In this document: piece by piece, positions 50,526 to 58,965 of the stretch
Position numbering within the stretch: the stretch's first letter is position 1
Layout of the letters: every line of letters begins with the position of its first letter
DNA from: Pseudovibrio flavus
Lineage (GTDB): Bacteria > Pseudomonadota > Alphaproteobacteria > Rhizobiales > Stappiaceae
Assembly: GCF_009711345.1 (NCBI RefSeq)
Contig: NZ_SMMA01000065.1
Coordinates: 169,042 to 233,041 of the forward strand
Length of the DNA stretch: 64,000 bases
Reading direction: 5' to 3'
The notes under the pieces: generated by a model
The model's input: only the letters and a program-made list of their open reading frames with translations
Database searches by the model: none
Told to the model about the DNA's origin: nothing
Translations under genes and position numbers: made by a program

Positions 50526-51143
50526 ATGTTTGACGCTCAGGCGCGCAAACTTATAGACCCACCGCTCAACGCTATTGGAAAACAGCTTGCCAATCTTGGA
50601 ATTCGCGCCAACTGGGTGACGGTTATTGGCTTGGGGTTTGGCCTGTGCGCAGCGGTTTGTATCGGCTATGGAGCGTTCGTTGCCGCACTGGGGTTTGTTG
50701 CTCTCAACCGCTTGTGTGATGGGTTGGACGGCGCGGTCGCACGGGCGACCTCTGCAAGTGACCTCGGCGGCTTTCTGGATATCATCTTCGACTTTGTATT
50801 CTACGGCTCTATTCCGCTTGCCTTTGCCATTTACGCGCCGCAGGAAAACGCTCTACCTGCAGCTCTTCTCCTTTTCAGCTTCTACCTCACAGGCGCAAGC
50901 TTTCTCGCCTTTGCAATCCTTGCGCAAAAGCTCAATCTGACAACGGAAAAGCAAGGCAAGAAGTCTTTCTTCTACCTCAGAGGGCTAGCAGAGGGCGGAG
51001 AGACAATAGCCGTCTTTGTGCTGTTTTGCCTGTTCCCACAATGGTTCGCAGTTATCGCCATATCCTTCGCCGCCCTGTGCCTTGTGTCTGCAGCGGTGAG
51101 GGTCGTCGATGTTTATTCGATACTAAGCGAAATCAGGAAGTAG
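50526..51143 (+). CDS. CDP-alcohol phosphatidyltransferase family protein, YnjF-like
   Basis: Integral membrane phospholipid-synthesis-type enzyme, 205 residues with about six helices. The catalytic signature is DGLDGAVARATSASDLGG then FLDIIFDF, i.e. DxxDGxxAR with two downstream Asp residues; the gap between AR and G is seven, as in the YnjF group, rather than eight as in PgsA/PssA. The alcohol substrate is not deducible. Its last 11 bp overlap the convergent MFS transporter gene. ATG 50526 follows a GAGGACGCTGCG stretch. Confidence 0.82.
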   Translation: MFDAQARKLIDPPLNAIGKQLANLGIRANWVTVIGLGFGLCAAVCIGYGAFVAALGFVALNRLCDGLDGAVARATSASDLGGFLDIIFDFVFYGSIPLAFAIYAPQENALPAALLLFSFYLTGASFLAFAILAQKLNLTTEKQGKKSFFYLRGLAEGGETIAVFVLFCLFPQWFAVIAISFAALCLVSAAVRVVDVYSILSEIRK

Positions 51144-52506
51144 CTTGTTCTGTCTTGGGTATCCAACGAAGCCCAAGAAGAATGATCACAATCGGTATGA
51201 TGCAGGTACTCAGGAACAACGCACCGTAGCTGTTGGTCTGGGCAAGGATCGTTGACGCAAAGCTGGTGTAAATCGTTCCGCCAAGTAGCTGCATAGCCTG
51301 ACATATTCCACTTGCTTGCCCATGCTTGCTTGGGTCGACAGCCGTCGTTATCGCTCGTCTTACCGGCACATAATAAAACGGAAGCGTGAAACCCCATACG
51401 AACATGGGTAGCACAAGCACCCAATAGGTGCCCAACTGCGTTCCAAGCGCGATAGCTGCCGCCGCGCCGCAACCAACTGCAAGGGCGGTAAGCGATAGCC
51501 GCCGTGCGCTATACTTGTCCGCAAGTGTGCCGCACCAAAGGGATGTGAGGCTGAGATGAATGACGGCAGGCAGCATTGCAATGCCCGTCATAAGGGGCGA
51601 AAGCTTGAGTACTTGCTGCATGTAGAGCGGCAGAAACACTGTGAAGGCGATATTGATCATCTGACCGCCAAAGACCATGAGGTTTAAAGCGGTAAAGCTG
51701 CGACTTTTGAAAAGATCGACTTCGAGAAATGCTCGGGGGTTGCCAAGACCATCCTTGATGAACCACCAGACAAGCAAAATGCCGATAACAAGAAACGGCA
51801 GGGAGAGCGAATAGCCCCACTCAGGCACTTGCATCACAGCAAACACAAACGCGCCCATGCCGAAGGTGAACAGCGCCATACCTTTTGCATCCAGATAGCT
51901 GGCATCTGATCCTTTTTCTGGGCGTGCATCATCACCGGTTTTTGCGCCCGTAATGATAACAATCGCCGCGATTACCAGAACAATGGGAATGTTGATCCAG
52001 AAGATCGCACGCCATGTAATCAACTCGGAAAAAGCACCTCCAACGAAGGGGCCAAGAGCCATCGCGGTTCCGCCCGTTGCGGTCTGGATACCATAGGCAA
52101 GGCCACGCTGCTCTGGAGCGAACGTATTGGCAATAATGGCCATGCAGCAGGGAAAAATGAGAGCAGCCCCAAACCCTTGCAGCAGGCGAGCGGCGATGAT
52201 GGTGGTCTCGTCAAAGGCTAAACCGCAGCCAGCTGATGCAACGCCAAAGCAAATAAGCCCGATATGGAAGAGCCGCATTCGGCCAAACACATCGGCAAGT
52301 CTGCCGCCAATTGCAACGCCAACGGCGATAACGAAGAAGTAGGCGTTGATGACCCAGTGGGCCTCGATTGTCGTGAGCGAGAGGTCTTTTTGTATCGTCG
52401 GCAGGGCAACGCCAACAACAGTCTGATCGAGAACGATGAGCGAAAGAACTCCGCCCATAGCGCCCAAAACCCACCAGCGTTTTGTATCTTCAGACTGTGC
52501 TGCCAT
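51133..52506 (-). CDS. MFS drug-exporter-like transporter (DHA2 family)
   Basis: 457-residue, probably 14-helix major facilitator of the EmrB/QacA type. Motif C-like and A motifs are visible: VLDQTVVGVALPTIQKDL, GGRLADVFGRMRLF (motif A with Asp and Arg) and GPFVGGAFSELITWRAIFWINIP. I start at ATG 52506 (MAAQSEDTKRWW) with AGGAGC seven bases upstream; the open frame extends 48 codons further without family similarity. Substrates of this group range from antibiotics to metabolites. The 3' end overlaps the convergent YnjF-like gene by 11 bp. No adjacent regulator gene. Confidence 0.88.
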   Translation of the reverse strand: MAAQSEDTKRWWVLGAMGGVLSLIVLDQTVVGVALPTIQKDLSLTTIEAHWVINAYFFVIAVGVAIGGRLADVFGRMRLFHIGLICFGVASAGCGLAFDETTIIAARLLQGFGAALIFPCCMAIIANTFAPEQRGLAYGIQTATGGTAMALGPFVGGAFSELITWRAIFWINIPIVLVIAAIVIITGAKTGDDARPEKGSDASYLDAKGMALFTFGMGAFVFAVMQVPEWGYSLSLPFLVIGILLVWWFIKDGLGNPRAFLEVDLFKSRSFTALNLMVFGGQMINIAFTVFLPLYMQQVLKLSPLMTGIAMLPAVIHLSLTSLWCGTLADKYSARRLSLTALAVGCGAAAAIALGTQLGTYWVLVLPMFVWGFTLPFYYVPVRRAITTAVDPSKHGQASGICQAMQLLGGTIYTSFASTILAQTNSYGALFLSTCIIPIVIILLGLRWIPKTEQATS

Positions 52507-52700
52507 TTGTGCTCCTCGGCCCGTCGTTCTATGGCGACGATAGTTGAGTGGCGCGAACCTGCTTATCTGCGATATTCTACTTATAAGTTCGGTTTGCTTT
52601 ACCAGTTGGTACTGAAGCACTTGCCGGTAAAGGCAAAACTGGAATAGCATATAAGTATTAAGTAGTCCTTTGAGGCGAGCCTAGCGCAGAGGAATGCAAG

Positions 52701-53093
52701 ATGTATCGGTTAACGACACGATCTATAGAAGTCACTGTTGAGCCATTTTACATGGCTGAGGAATCCCATCCTGAAGAGGACCAGTATTTTTGGGCCTACA
52801 CTGTCGCTATCCATAATAAAGGCAGTGACCGCGTACAGCTGCGCTATCGTCATTGGAAGATTATCGATGGCACGGGCAACACTCAGGAAGTGCGCGGCGC
52901 AGGCGTTGTGGGTGAAGAGCCGGTCATCGAGCCGGGAGGTTCGTTCCAGTACACCTCTGGCTGCCCGCTAAACACCCCCTCTGGCATTATGTCCGGTGAC
53001 TATAAGATGCAAAAGGACGATGGTGAGTATTTCGAAGTCGAAATTCCGGCCTTCTCACTAGACCTTCCCAATGCCAAGCGTACACTGAACTAG
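52701..53093 (+). CDS. apaG: ApaG domain protein
   Basis: 130-residue beta-sandwich protein of the ApaG/DUF525 family (CorD in Salmonella, linked to Co2+ resistance and Mg2+ efflux; also found as a domain of eukaryotic F-box and PDIP38 proteins). The sequence shows YFWAYTVAIHNKGSDRVQLRYRHW, GEEPVIEPGGSFQYTSGCPL and the C-terminal GEYFEVEIPAFSLD. The GPG-like turn of the family occurs as EVRGAGVVGEEP. Length is as expected. No operon partner is clear. Molecular function unknown. Confidence 0.93.
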   Translation: MYRLTTRSIEVTVEPFYMAEESHPEEDQYFWAYTVAIHNKGSDRVQLRYRHWKIIDGTGNTQEVRGAGVVGEEPVIEPGGSFQYTSGCPLNTPSGIMSGDYKMQKDDGEYFEVEIPAFSLDLPNAKRTLN

Positions 53094-53204
53094 CCAGCCA
53101 AGGTTCGTGCAAAGTCGTGAACCGCGCTGAATGGCAGCTTTCAGCCAGCAATTGCTTCAGGTTATAGTGTCTGCTGTTACAAAGCAGGCATTGACTTATC
53201 AGGC

Positions 53205-54176
53205 ATGGTTTACCGTTTATCCAGCAAGCAGCTTTCGCAAATTCTGGCGGAACATCACCCCGTTTCCAGAGGTGCGATCAATAACATCTACAGCGTAGAG
53301 ATTGACGGGCGGCATTGCTGTTTACGCGTTCGGGCACGGCCGGAAATTTTCGCCTATGAGCACGATATGCTCAAAGAGCCTGTCCTGCTGCACTTCTGGC
53401 AGGCAATTGGTGATGAAATCGACGCCGAAGCTGCCCTTGATCTAGCACTCCTAAATCGCACTTCAAGCCTGCCTAATCTTCAGAACAGCATAATGCCGAC
53501 GCTTCATGTGGCCGATGAAACCAAACAGGCCATTGAGCACCTTTACACCATAAGCGATTGGGTAGAGGGGCAGGGGCTTGCTAGAGCCAACGAGCTAAAC
53601 AACTATCGGCAAGCCGGTACTTATCTCGCCCGCTTGCATGACGTTAGCTTCAAGCGTTTCCGCAATCGGTTCAACGAACCGTGGTTGGAAGCTCCTGCTT
53701 GGAAAGACACCATGCTCGCCTCCCTAAAGCTGGTTCCCAATGTCGATATGGCGAAGGTCGAGGCAGCAGCAGACTATCTTGAGGAAGTGCCGAGCAGCTT
53801 CACACTGGTGCACAACGACTTTCACCCTATGAACCTCATCGTGGGTGAACAAGGCTTGAGTGTTGTTGATTGGGATAATGCCGTCATCAGCGTGCCAGAA
53901 ATGGATCTGGTAAAGATGAAGTATTGGACATGCGCAGGTGACGATGGCGTGTTCAAGCCTTGTGCAGAGCGCTACAACGCTTTCTTGAATGCATACCGAG
54001 ACAGTGGCGGCTTTTGTGATGCAAAGCGCCTGCGCTTTTGTGAAATCATCTGGCTCTTGCGAATTATCGCCTTTGACGGCACCCGCAAAGCGCAAGGGGC
54101 AAATCTCTTCCCATTCCCAGACCCGCAAATCTATGTTGAGGCGCTGGGCGCTCTCATGGCGCAGGAAGCAGCTTGA
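53205..54176 (+). CDS. Aminoglycoside-phosphotransferase-fold kinase
   Basis: 323-residue protein kinase-like (APH/ChoK superfamily) enzyme. The catalytic loop is LVHNDFHPMNLIV (HxDxxxxN) and the metal-binding segment is SVVDWDNAVISVPEMDL. The N-lobe has GAINNIYSVEIDGRHCCLRVR. Members phosphorylate small metabolites such as homoserine, choline, fructosamines or macrolides; the substrate here is unknown. The ribosome-binding site before the ATG is weak (TATCAGG is close). A probable terminator follows 15 bp after the stop. Confidence 0.8.
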   Translation: MVYRLSSKQLSQILAEHHPVSRGAINNIYSVEIDGRHCCLRVRARPEIFAYEHDMLKEPVLLHFWQAIGDEIDAEAALDLALLNRTSSLPNLQNSIMPTLHVADETKQAIEHLYTISDWVEGQGLARANELNNYRQAGTYLARLHDVSFKRFRNRFNEPWLEAPAWKDTMLASLKLVPNVDMAKVEAAADYLEEVPSSFTLVHNDFHPMNLIVGEQGLSVVDWDNAVISVPEMDLVKMKYWTCAGDDGVFKPCAERYNAFLNAYRDSGGFCDAKRLRFCEIIWLLRIIAFDGTRKAQGANLFPFPDPQIYVEALGALMAQEAA

Positions 54177-54191
54177 TAGGGCAGGGTGAGA

Positions 54192-54220
54192 GCGGCGCAC
54201 AGCGGCGCCGCAATTTCTTT
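54192..54220 (+). terminator. Probable intrinsic terminator after the APH-fold kinase
   Basis: GCGGCGC (54192-54198) and GCGCCGC (54205-54211) with a six-base loop, then AATTTCTTTT. The T-tract is imperfect. Confidence 0.5.
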
Positions 54221-54636
54221 TAGATCGTGCGGTAACGAGCCTGCACGCCGCGTTCAATCGCAGCAATTGTCAGGCGGTCCAGCTTTAGACGGTCGCGCAG
54301 CATTTGCAGCATGCGTAGCTCTTCCTGCTTCAAGGAGAGGTCAGAAGCTGCAACTTCCACACCCAGTGCATAGGCAGTATCGTGCAGTTTTTCAGGAAGG
54401 GACGCTGCGATCAGGTCAAGCGTATCGCTCAGGCCGTTGTCCGCGCCCATACGCTCGGCGCATTCCTGACTCACGGTTACAAGGCGGTCCTTGTCAAAGT
54501 TACGGAACACTGGAAGTGTTTTAACAATCTCGCCAATGGCTAGGAGTTCAGCATCGTTCATACGGCTGTCAGATGCGGAAACCATAACCATAACGTGGAT
54601 GAGCGCCTCGGTGGCGGGTAGCTGCTTGGACATCAT
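54220..54636 (-). CDS. TerB-like helical protein
   Basis: About 138 residues, all-helical, resembling the TerB/DjlA-N tellurite-resistance domain: ATEALIHVMVMVSASDSRMNDAELLAIGEIV at the N-terminus (metal-like D-x-E set) and AVEVAASDLSLKQEELRMLQMLRDRL in the second half (seen as GVEVAASDLSLKQEE). TerB-type domains often bind divalent metals. The role is unknown. ATG 54636 or 54633 precedes the family-like core; an in-frame start at 54651 or 54723 is possible. It lies divergent to lysK. Confidence 0.75.
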   Translation of the reverse strand: MMSKQLPATEALIHVMVMVSASDSRMNDAELLAIGEIVKTLPVFRNFDKDRLVTVSQECAERMGADNGLSDTLDLIAASLPEKLHDTAYALGVEVAASDLSLKQEELRMLQMLRDRLKLDRLTIAAIERGVQARYRTI

Positions 54637-54872
54637 AAAACTATCTTTCATTTCAAGCGCAAAACGTTTTTGTCCGGTAAAAACGCCCCATTGGAGCACG
54701 GGTAGTTTTCCAGCGACAACCATTCAATTCGCAGAATATGGTGTCGATCATTGACGAGCGCTAGTTATTTCCTTAAGTTTCGCGCGCTTTGGTATGGCTT
54801 CACTCCGAAAAATAAGCCATTTTCAAAGCTCTTCTTATCATTTTAACAACAGAAAGCCGATGGTTTAACGCC

Positions 54873-56531
54873 ATGACCAATACATCTTTGCCGCAGCTTG
54901 ATCTCAGCCCCGAACTTATCGAGGCGGCCCAGGTTTCTAAAGCCTGGCCGTTTGAAGAAGCGCGCAAATTGGTCAAACGGTTCAAAGACAAACCCAAACA
55001 GGGGCCCGTCTTGTTTGAGACGGGCTATGGTCCATCCGGTCTGCCACACATGGGCACATTCGGTGAAGTAGCGCGTACCACCATGGTGCGTACCGCATTC
55101 CGCTTGCTTACCGAAGACAAGATCGAGACCAAGCTCCTGTGCTTCTCTGACGATATGGATGGTTTCCGCAAGGTGCCAACCAACGTGCCAAATCAGGACC
55201 TGCTTGCCCAGTACATCGGTAAGCCGTTGACCCGCGTGCCGGATCCATTCGGTGAATACGAGGGCTTTGCACAGTCCAACAACGCAAAGCTGATGGCGTT
55301 CCTCGACCGTTTTGGTTTCGAGTATGAGTTCGCATCTGCTACCGATTACTACACCTCCGGCCGCTTTGATGCTGCGCTTCTGCGCATGCTGGAAGTGTAC
55401 GACGAGGTGATGGCAATCATTCTGCCAACGCTTGGTGAAGAACGTCAGGCAACCTATTCTCCGTTCCTGCCAGTTTGCCCACGCACCGGCGTGGTACTGC
55501 AGGTGCCGATGGTTGACCGTAATGTTGAAAAAGGCACCGTAACCTACATCGATCCGGAAACCGGTGAACGTGTGGAAGTGTCTGTAACCGGCGGTAACGT
55601 GAAGTGCCAGTGGAAGGCAGACTGGGCGCTGCGTTGGTACGCGCTTGGCGTTGACTACGAAATGGCCGGTAAGGACTTGATCGACAGTGTGACGCTGTCC
55701 AGCAAGATCTGTAAGGCTCTGGGAAAACCTGCGCCTGAAGGCTTCAACTACGAGCTGTTCCTAGACGAAAAAGGTCAGAAGATCTCCAAGTCCAAGGGCA
55801 ACGGTCTCACCATGGAAGAGTGGCTGGCTTACGCTAACGAGGAAAGCCTTTCGCTGTTCAACTTCCAGAAGCCGAAAACCGCGAAAAAACTGTACTTCGA
55901 CGTAATCCCTAAAGCGGTTGACGAGTACTTCACTTACCTCGAAAAGTTCGAGGGTATGTCCGCAGACCAGAAGCTGCAGAACCCTGTTTGGCACATTCAC
56001 TCCGGCAACCCGCCGAAAGTGGACATGCCAATCAACTTTGCAATGCTGCTTAACCTTGTTTCTGCTTCTAACGCAGAAAACAAAGGGGTTCTGTGGTCGT
56101 TCATCTCCCGCTACGCACCAGGTGCTAGCGCTGCAACCCACAAAGAGCTGGACGCTCTCGTTGGTTACGCAATCCGCTACTACGACGACTTTGTTAAGCC
56201 GACCAAGCAGTTCAAAGCGCCGGATGAAGTTGAAGTTGCAATGCTTGAGGCGCTGGATAACACCCTCAGCAAGCTGGAGCCGGGCACTGATGGTACCGAT
56301 ATCCAGAACGCAATTTACGACATTGGTCGAGGTATTGAGCGTTACCAGAACACCCAGAAACCTGGCCCTGATGGCCGACCTGGTGTGGCGCAAACGTTCT
56401 TTTCCGCGATCTATCAGGTACTTCTGGGACAGGAGAAGGGCCCACGCTTTGGTTCCTTCGTTGCCCTCTACGGCATTGACGAGACCCGTGAGCTAATTGC
56501 AAAAGCTCTTGCAGGAAAGCTCGGAAACTGA
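54873..56531 (+). CDS. lysK: Lysyl-tRNA synthetase, class I
   Basis: Charges tRNA-Lys. 552 residues of the class I (archaeal-type LysK) enzyme that many alphaproteobacteria use in place of class II LysS. The HIGH-like motif occurs in [18 protein letters not shown] and the KMSKS-like motif in [14 protein letters not shown]. Zinc-binding-type residues in [11 protein letters not shown] and the [15 protein letters not shown] segment are conserved. Starts at ATG 54873. It ends at a strong intrinsic terminator whose 3' arm overlaps the ribosome-binding site of the next gene. Confidence 0.94.
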   Translation: MTNTSLPQLDLSPELIEAAQVSKAWPFEEARKLVKRFKDKPKQGPVLFETGYGPSGLPHMGTFGEVARTTMVRTAFRLLTEDKIETKLLCFSDDMDGFRKVPTNVPNQDLLAQYIGKPLTRVPDPFGEYEGFAQSNNAKLMAFLDRFGFEYEFASATDYYTSGRFDAALLRMLEVYDEVMAIILPTLGEERQATYSPFLPVCPRTGVVLQVPMVDRNVEKGTVTYIDPETGERVEVSVTGGNVKCQWKADWALRWYALGVDYEMAGKDLIDSVTLSSKICKALGKPAPEGFNYELFLDEKGQKISKSKGNGLTMEEWLAYANEESLSLFNFQKPKTAKKLYFDVIPKAVDEYFTYLEKFEGMSADQKLQNPVWHIHSGNPPKVDMPINFAMLLNLVSASNAENKGVLWSFISRYAPGASAATHKELDALVGYAIRYYDDFVKPTKQFKAPDEVEVAMLEALDNTLSKLEPGTDGTDIQNAIYDIGRGIERYQNTQKPGPDGRPGVAQTFFSAIYQVLLGQEKGPRFGSFVALYGIDETRELIAKALAGKLGN

Positions 56532-56537
56532 TGAATT

Positions 56538-56568
56538 AGCCCCCTCGGTCATGCGAGGGGGCTTTTTT
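56538..56568 (+). terminator. Intrinsic terminator of lysK
   Basis: AGCCCCCTCG (56538-56547) pairs with CGAGGGGGCT (56554-56563), followed by TTTTTT. The start codon of the next gene (56570) lies right after the T-run, so the stem also contains that gene's Shine-Dalgarno-like AGGGGG. Confidence 0.85.
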
Positions 56569-56569
56569 A

Positions 56570-57328
56570 ATGTACTTACGCGCACTTCTATCGCTTCCAC
56601 TATTCCCGCTCTACGCGGTTGAGGGTATCCGCACCCGTATGTCTACTCCTCGGCTTAGGCCCGGGAGAGGCACTGTCTATGGAAGCATAGCAGGTAACGG
56701 CGAGGCGCTACGCCTGCTGGTGATTGGCGATTCAACGGTGGCTGGCGTTGGCGTTGATAGCCTTGAAGATGCATTGCCCCACCAAATCGCAAAGGCATTG
56801 AACGCGCAAACAGGCCGCCCTGTTCATTGGCGTGCTGCCGGATGCAACGGAGCAACCTCCACCCAAGTCCGAGACCATGCTCTGCCTCATACCCCTCAGG
56901 ACGATTACACCCACGTCTATTTGAGCTGCGGCTTTAACGATCTGAAGAATTTCAAGACAAAGAAAAAGTGGAAAGATGGCTTCGGCGGGCTGCTTTATGC
57001 CGTTCGTGTGCGATATCCGAACGCCAATGTTTACTGGTCGCAGATGATGGAGCCGCATTTAATGCCTGCTCTTAAACCGGGTCTTGCCTTCGTGCTGGGT
57101 CTTCGCCGCCAGATGATCAACGATATGGGTAATGCCTTGTGCGAGGAACGCGGTGCCCATTGGATTGCTCCTATGCCCGATACTGGGCCGCAGCACTTTT
57201 CAAGAGACGGCATTCATCCATCTCTTGAAGGTAATATAGCTTGGGCCAATCACGTGACCGAGTTCATCTCCGCAAATGAAGCTGATGAGCTGCTACCGGA
57301 AAATGAAGAGCGGAAACTGAGCGTTTAA
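56570..57328 (+). CDS. SGNH/GDSL-type esterase/hydrolase
   Basis: 252-residue serine hydrolase of the SGNH fold. The N-terminus is hydrophobic (LRALLSLPLFPLYAVEG) and may be a membrane anchor or signal. Block I is LLVIGDSTVAGVG with the nucleophile Ser, block III LSCGFNDLKNF with Asn, and the catalytic Asp-His pair is in SRDGIHPSLEGN. The substrate is an acyl ester of unknown type. ATG 56570 directly follows the lysK terminator's T-run; the only ribosome-binding-like sequence is inside its 3' arm, so expression may need read-through or another start such as ATG 56639. Confidence 0.82.
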   Translation: MYLRALLSLPLFPLYAVEGIRTRMSTPRLRPGRGTVYGSIAGNGEALRLLVIGDSTVAGVGVDSLEDALPHQIAKALNAQTGRPVHWRAAGCNGATSTQVRDHALPHTPQDDYTHVYLSCGFNDLKNFKTKKKWKDGFGGLLYAVRVRYPNANVYWSQMMEPHLMPALKPGLAFVLGLRRQMINDMGNALCEERGAHWIAPMPDTGPQHFSRDGIHPSLEGNIAWANHVTEFISANEADELLPENEERKLSV

Positions 57329-57616
57329 GCTGCCCCCGTGACACTTCGTTAAGCCCAATACACGTTCTTTGGTAGGGCAGCGGCATTGTAGCTGCCTTAC
57401 GCTCAACTTCATTCAATCTGACCAATACGCGAAAGAAAGGGCTAAACCTTTTCTGGAAGGGTTTGCTTGGATAGATGACTGGCCCCTTCCGGCTTACATC
57501 ATGCCCGCCTTTAAAAGGCGATTAGGCTCAATGGGCTAGTTGCATCTTTTCCATTTCGGCAAGGCGTTCAGCACCTCGTGTGCGGCTACAGCTTTGCCCA
57601 ATAATGGAGAATAACA

Positions 57617-57916
57617 ATGAATGCCAAGCCAGTCGTAGCTGCGGTAATCGCGTTTTCTATGGGCTATGCCGCCCAAATCAACATCCCCGTTAGTTCCTCT
57701 CACGCGCCTTTGCGTATTTCTGTGCCAGAAGTAAATGCAGACCCTGCAGTGCGCGGACAAGCCCGCCGAACCTCCCGCAGAACCTCGCGGCGCGTCAATC
57801 GCCGCCAGTCAGTAGCTGGCTGTACGCCATACAACGCCTATTACAACTGCGGCGGTGTTTATTACCGTCCTGTCGTAGAAAACGGCACCACCGTATACGT
57901 CGTTGTGAACCCATAA
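57617..57916 (+). CDS. Small secreted Arg-rich protein
   Basis: 99 residues. I do not recognise it. A signal peptide is likely (VVAAVIAFSMGYAAQ). The middle is very basic with a triplet-like repeat, RRTSRRTSRRVNRRQ (about 51-65), and the C-terminal third is Tyr/Val-rich (YNAYYNCGGVYYRP, TTVYVVVNP) with two Cys. GGAGAATAAC precedes the ATG closely. It is 21 bp upstream of the cysteine-rich-repeat protein gene, so the two small exported proteins are probably cotranscribed. Confidence 0.65.
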   Translation: MNAKPVVAAVIAFSMGYAAQINIPVSSSHAPLRISVPEVNADPAVRGQARRTSRRTSRRVNRRQSVAGCTPYNAYYNCGGVYYRPVVENGTTVYVVVNP

Positions 57917-57937
57917 GCGCGATTGCAGGAGGAAGTT

Positions 57938-58381
57938 ATGAAGCAATCCCTTTTCATTAGCGCACTCAGCGCAGGCTTACTTATCATCGCATCAATCGGG
58001 GCAGCATCATCGCAGCCAAAGGTCAAAGGCGTGCTGGAAGCTTGTGAAACAGAGCGTGCGACTTTCTGTGAGCAGGTGGAGCCGGGCAATGGTCGCCTGT
58101 TTGCCTGCCTTTATGCCTATGAAGACAAAATTGGCGATGAATGCTCGGCATCCATTACGGATATGGCTGATGCAATCGATCTGCTGTTTGCGAGCGCAAG
58201 CGAGGCGTTGGCAGTTTGCGCGCCGGACATTGAAAAGCTCTGCTCAACCGTGGAAGCAGGCGGCGGCCGCATTATCTCCTGCCTGAGCGAGAAGGCAGAA
58301 GAGGTTTCTCCAGAGTGCAAAAGCGCCGCTGGATCGTTCGCTAAGAAATACGGCCTTACTGATACTGATAAAGCCAAGTGA
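57938..58381 (+). CDS. Exported cysteine-rich repeat (GLG1-like) protein
   Basis: 147 residues with a signal peptide (LFISALSAGLLIIASIGAAS). The mature part has six Cys residues in two GLG1-type units: ACETERATFCEQVEPGNGRLFACL and VCAPDIEKLCSTVEAGGGRIISCL, each of pattern C-x(7-8)-C-x(10-12)-GxGR-x(4)-C. Such repeats occur in eukaryotic Golgi protein GLG1 and in small periplasmic proteins of alphaproteobacteria; function is unknown. ATG 57938 follows AGGAGG; an in-frame TTG at 57923 is less likely. Downstream there are hairpins at 58389 and 58429. Confidence 0.8.
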   Translation: MKQSLFISALSAGLLIIASIGAASSQPKVKGVLEACETERATFCEQVEPGNGRLFACLYAYEDKIGDECSASITDMADAIDLLFASASEALAVCAPDIEKLCSTVEAGGGRIISCLSEKAEEVSPECKSAAGSFAKKYGLTDTDKAK

Positions 58382-58388
58382 TGTAGTT

Positions 58389-58414
58389 GCCCTCTCTCCC
58401 AACCAAAAGAGGGC
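58389..58414 (+). repeat. Hairpin after the Cys-rich protein gene
   Basis: GCCCTCT (58389-58395) and AGAGGGC (58408-58414), seven base pairs immediately after the stop codon, without a clear T-run. It may act with the next hairpin. Confidence 0.5.
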
Positions 58415-58428
58415 ACTATGCTTTAATC

Positions 58429-58465
58429 AAACGGCTGCGGAGTAGTTCTGCAGCCGTTTATTTTT
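58429..58465 (+). terminator. Intrinsic terminator of the small-secreted-protein operon
   Basis: AAACGGCTGC (58429-58438) pairs with GCAGCCGTTT (58450-58459), followed by ATTTTTG on plus. Its 3' arm overlaps the last bases of the convergent FUSC-like gene. Confidence 0.75.
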
Positions 58466-58949
58466 GCAGCTTTGCCGCCCACTGGAACAAAAACGCCACG
58501 AACACGCCAGCGATAATGCCAAGGATCGACTCGACAAGACGCAGGACGGAGTTGAGGACTGGGTCTATGTTGGAAACTGTCGAGACGATGATAATCACCG
58601 CTAGGGTGATGTTTGCTAGTTTAACGTGGCGGGTAAGGCCGAAAATAACGCAGGTACAGGTGTTTAGCATAACCAGCATGGCAAAGCTTGCTGCGCTGAA
58701 GGGCAGATAAAGCAGATAGGGCGCTGCGAAAATACTGCCAATAATCGAGCCGATTATCCTGTCTCTGGCTGCTTGCATGTTCTGCGCAAGGATATCTGGA
58801 TCAGAAACCACAATGGCTGAAATTACCGCCCACAATCCGCCGATGAGAGCTGTTTCGGGGTGCATTGCAAGGCTGAAATAATAGCCTGCCAAATACGCAA
58901 GAAGCGCTGTTAGACCGAACTTAACGCCGGTCCGCAATATCAAAGCCAT
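58458..58949 (-). CDS. FUSC/aromatic-acid-exporter-like membrane protein
   Basis: 163 residues with about four to five membrane helices: FGLTALLAYLAGYYFSLA, AVISAIVVSDPDILAQNM, then RIIGSIIGSIFAAPYLLYLP and a C-terminal helix GIIAGVFVAFLFQW. The MHPETALIGGLWAVISAIVV segment matches the FUSC/ArAE (DUF939) N-terminal half, so this is a small single-domain member. ATG 58949 is chosen; the frame is open upstream into chaA. It is the last gene of the 61657-58458 minus-strand unit, 16 bp after chaA. Substrate unknown. Confidence 0.75.
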   Translation of the reverse strand: MALILRTGVKFGLTALLAYLAGYYFSLAMHPETALIGGLWAVISAIVVSDPDILAQNMQAARDRIIGSIIGSIFAAPYLLYLPFSAASFAMLVMLNTCTCVIFGLTRHVKLANITLAVIIIVSTVSNIDPVLNSVLRLVESILGIIAGVFVAFLFQWAAKLQK

Positions 58950-58965
58950 TGTGTACCTCCACAGG

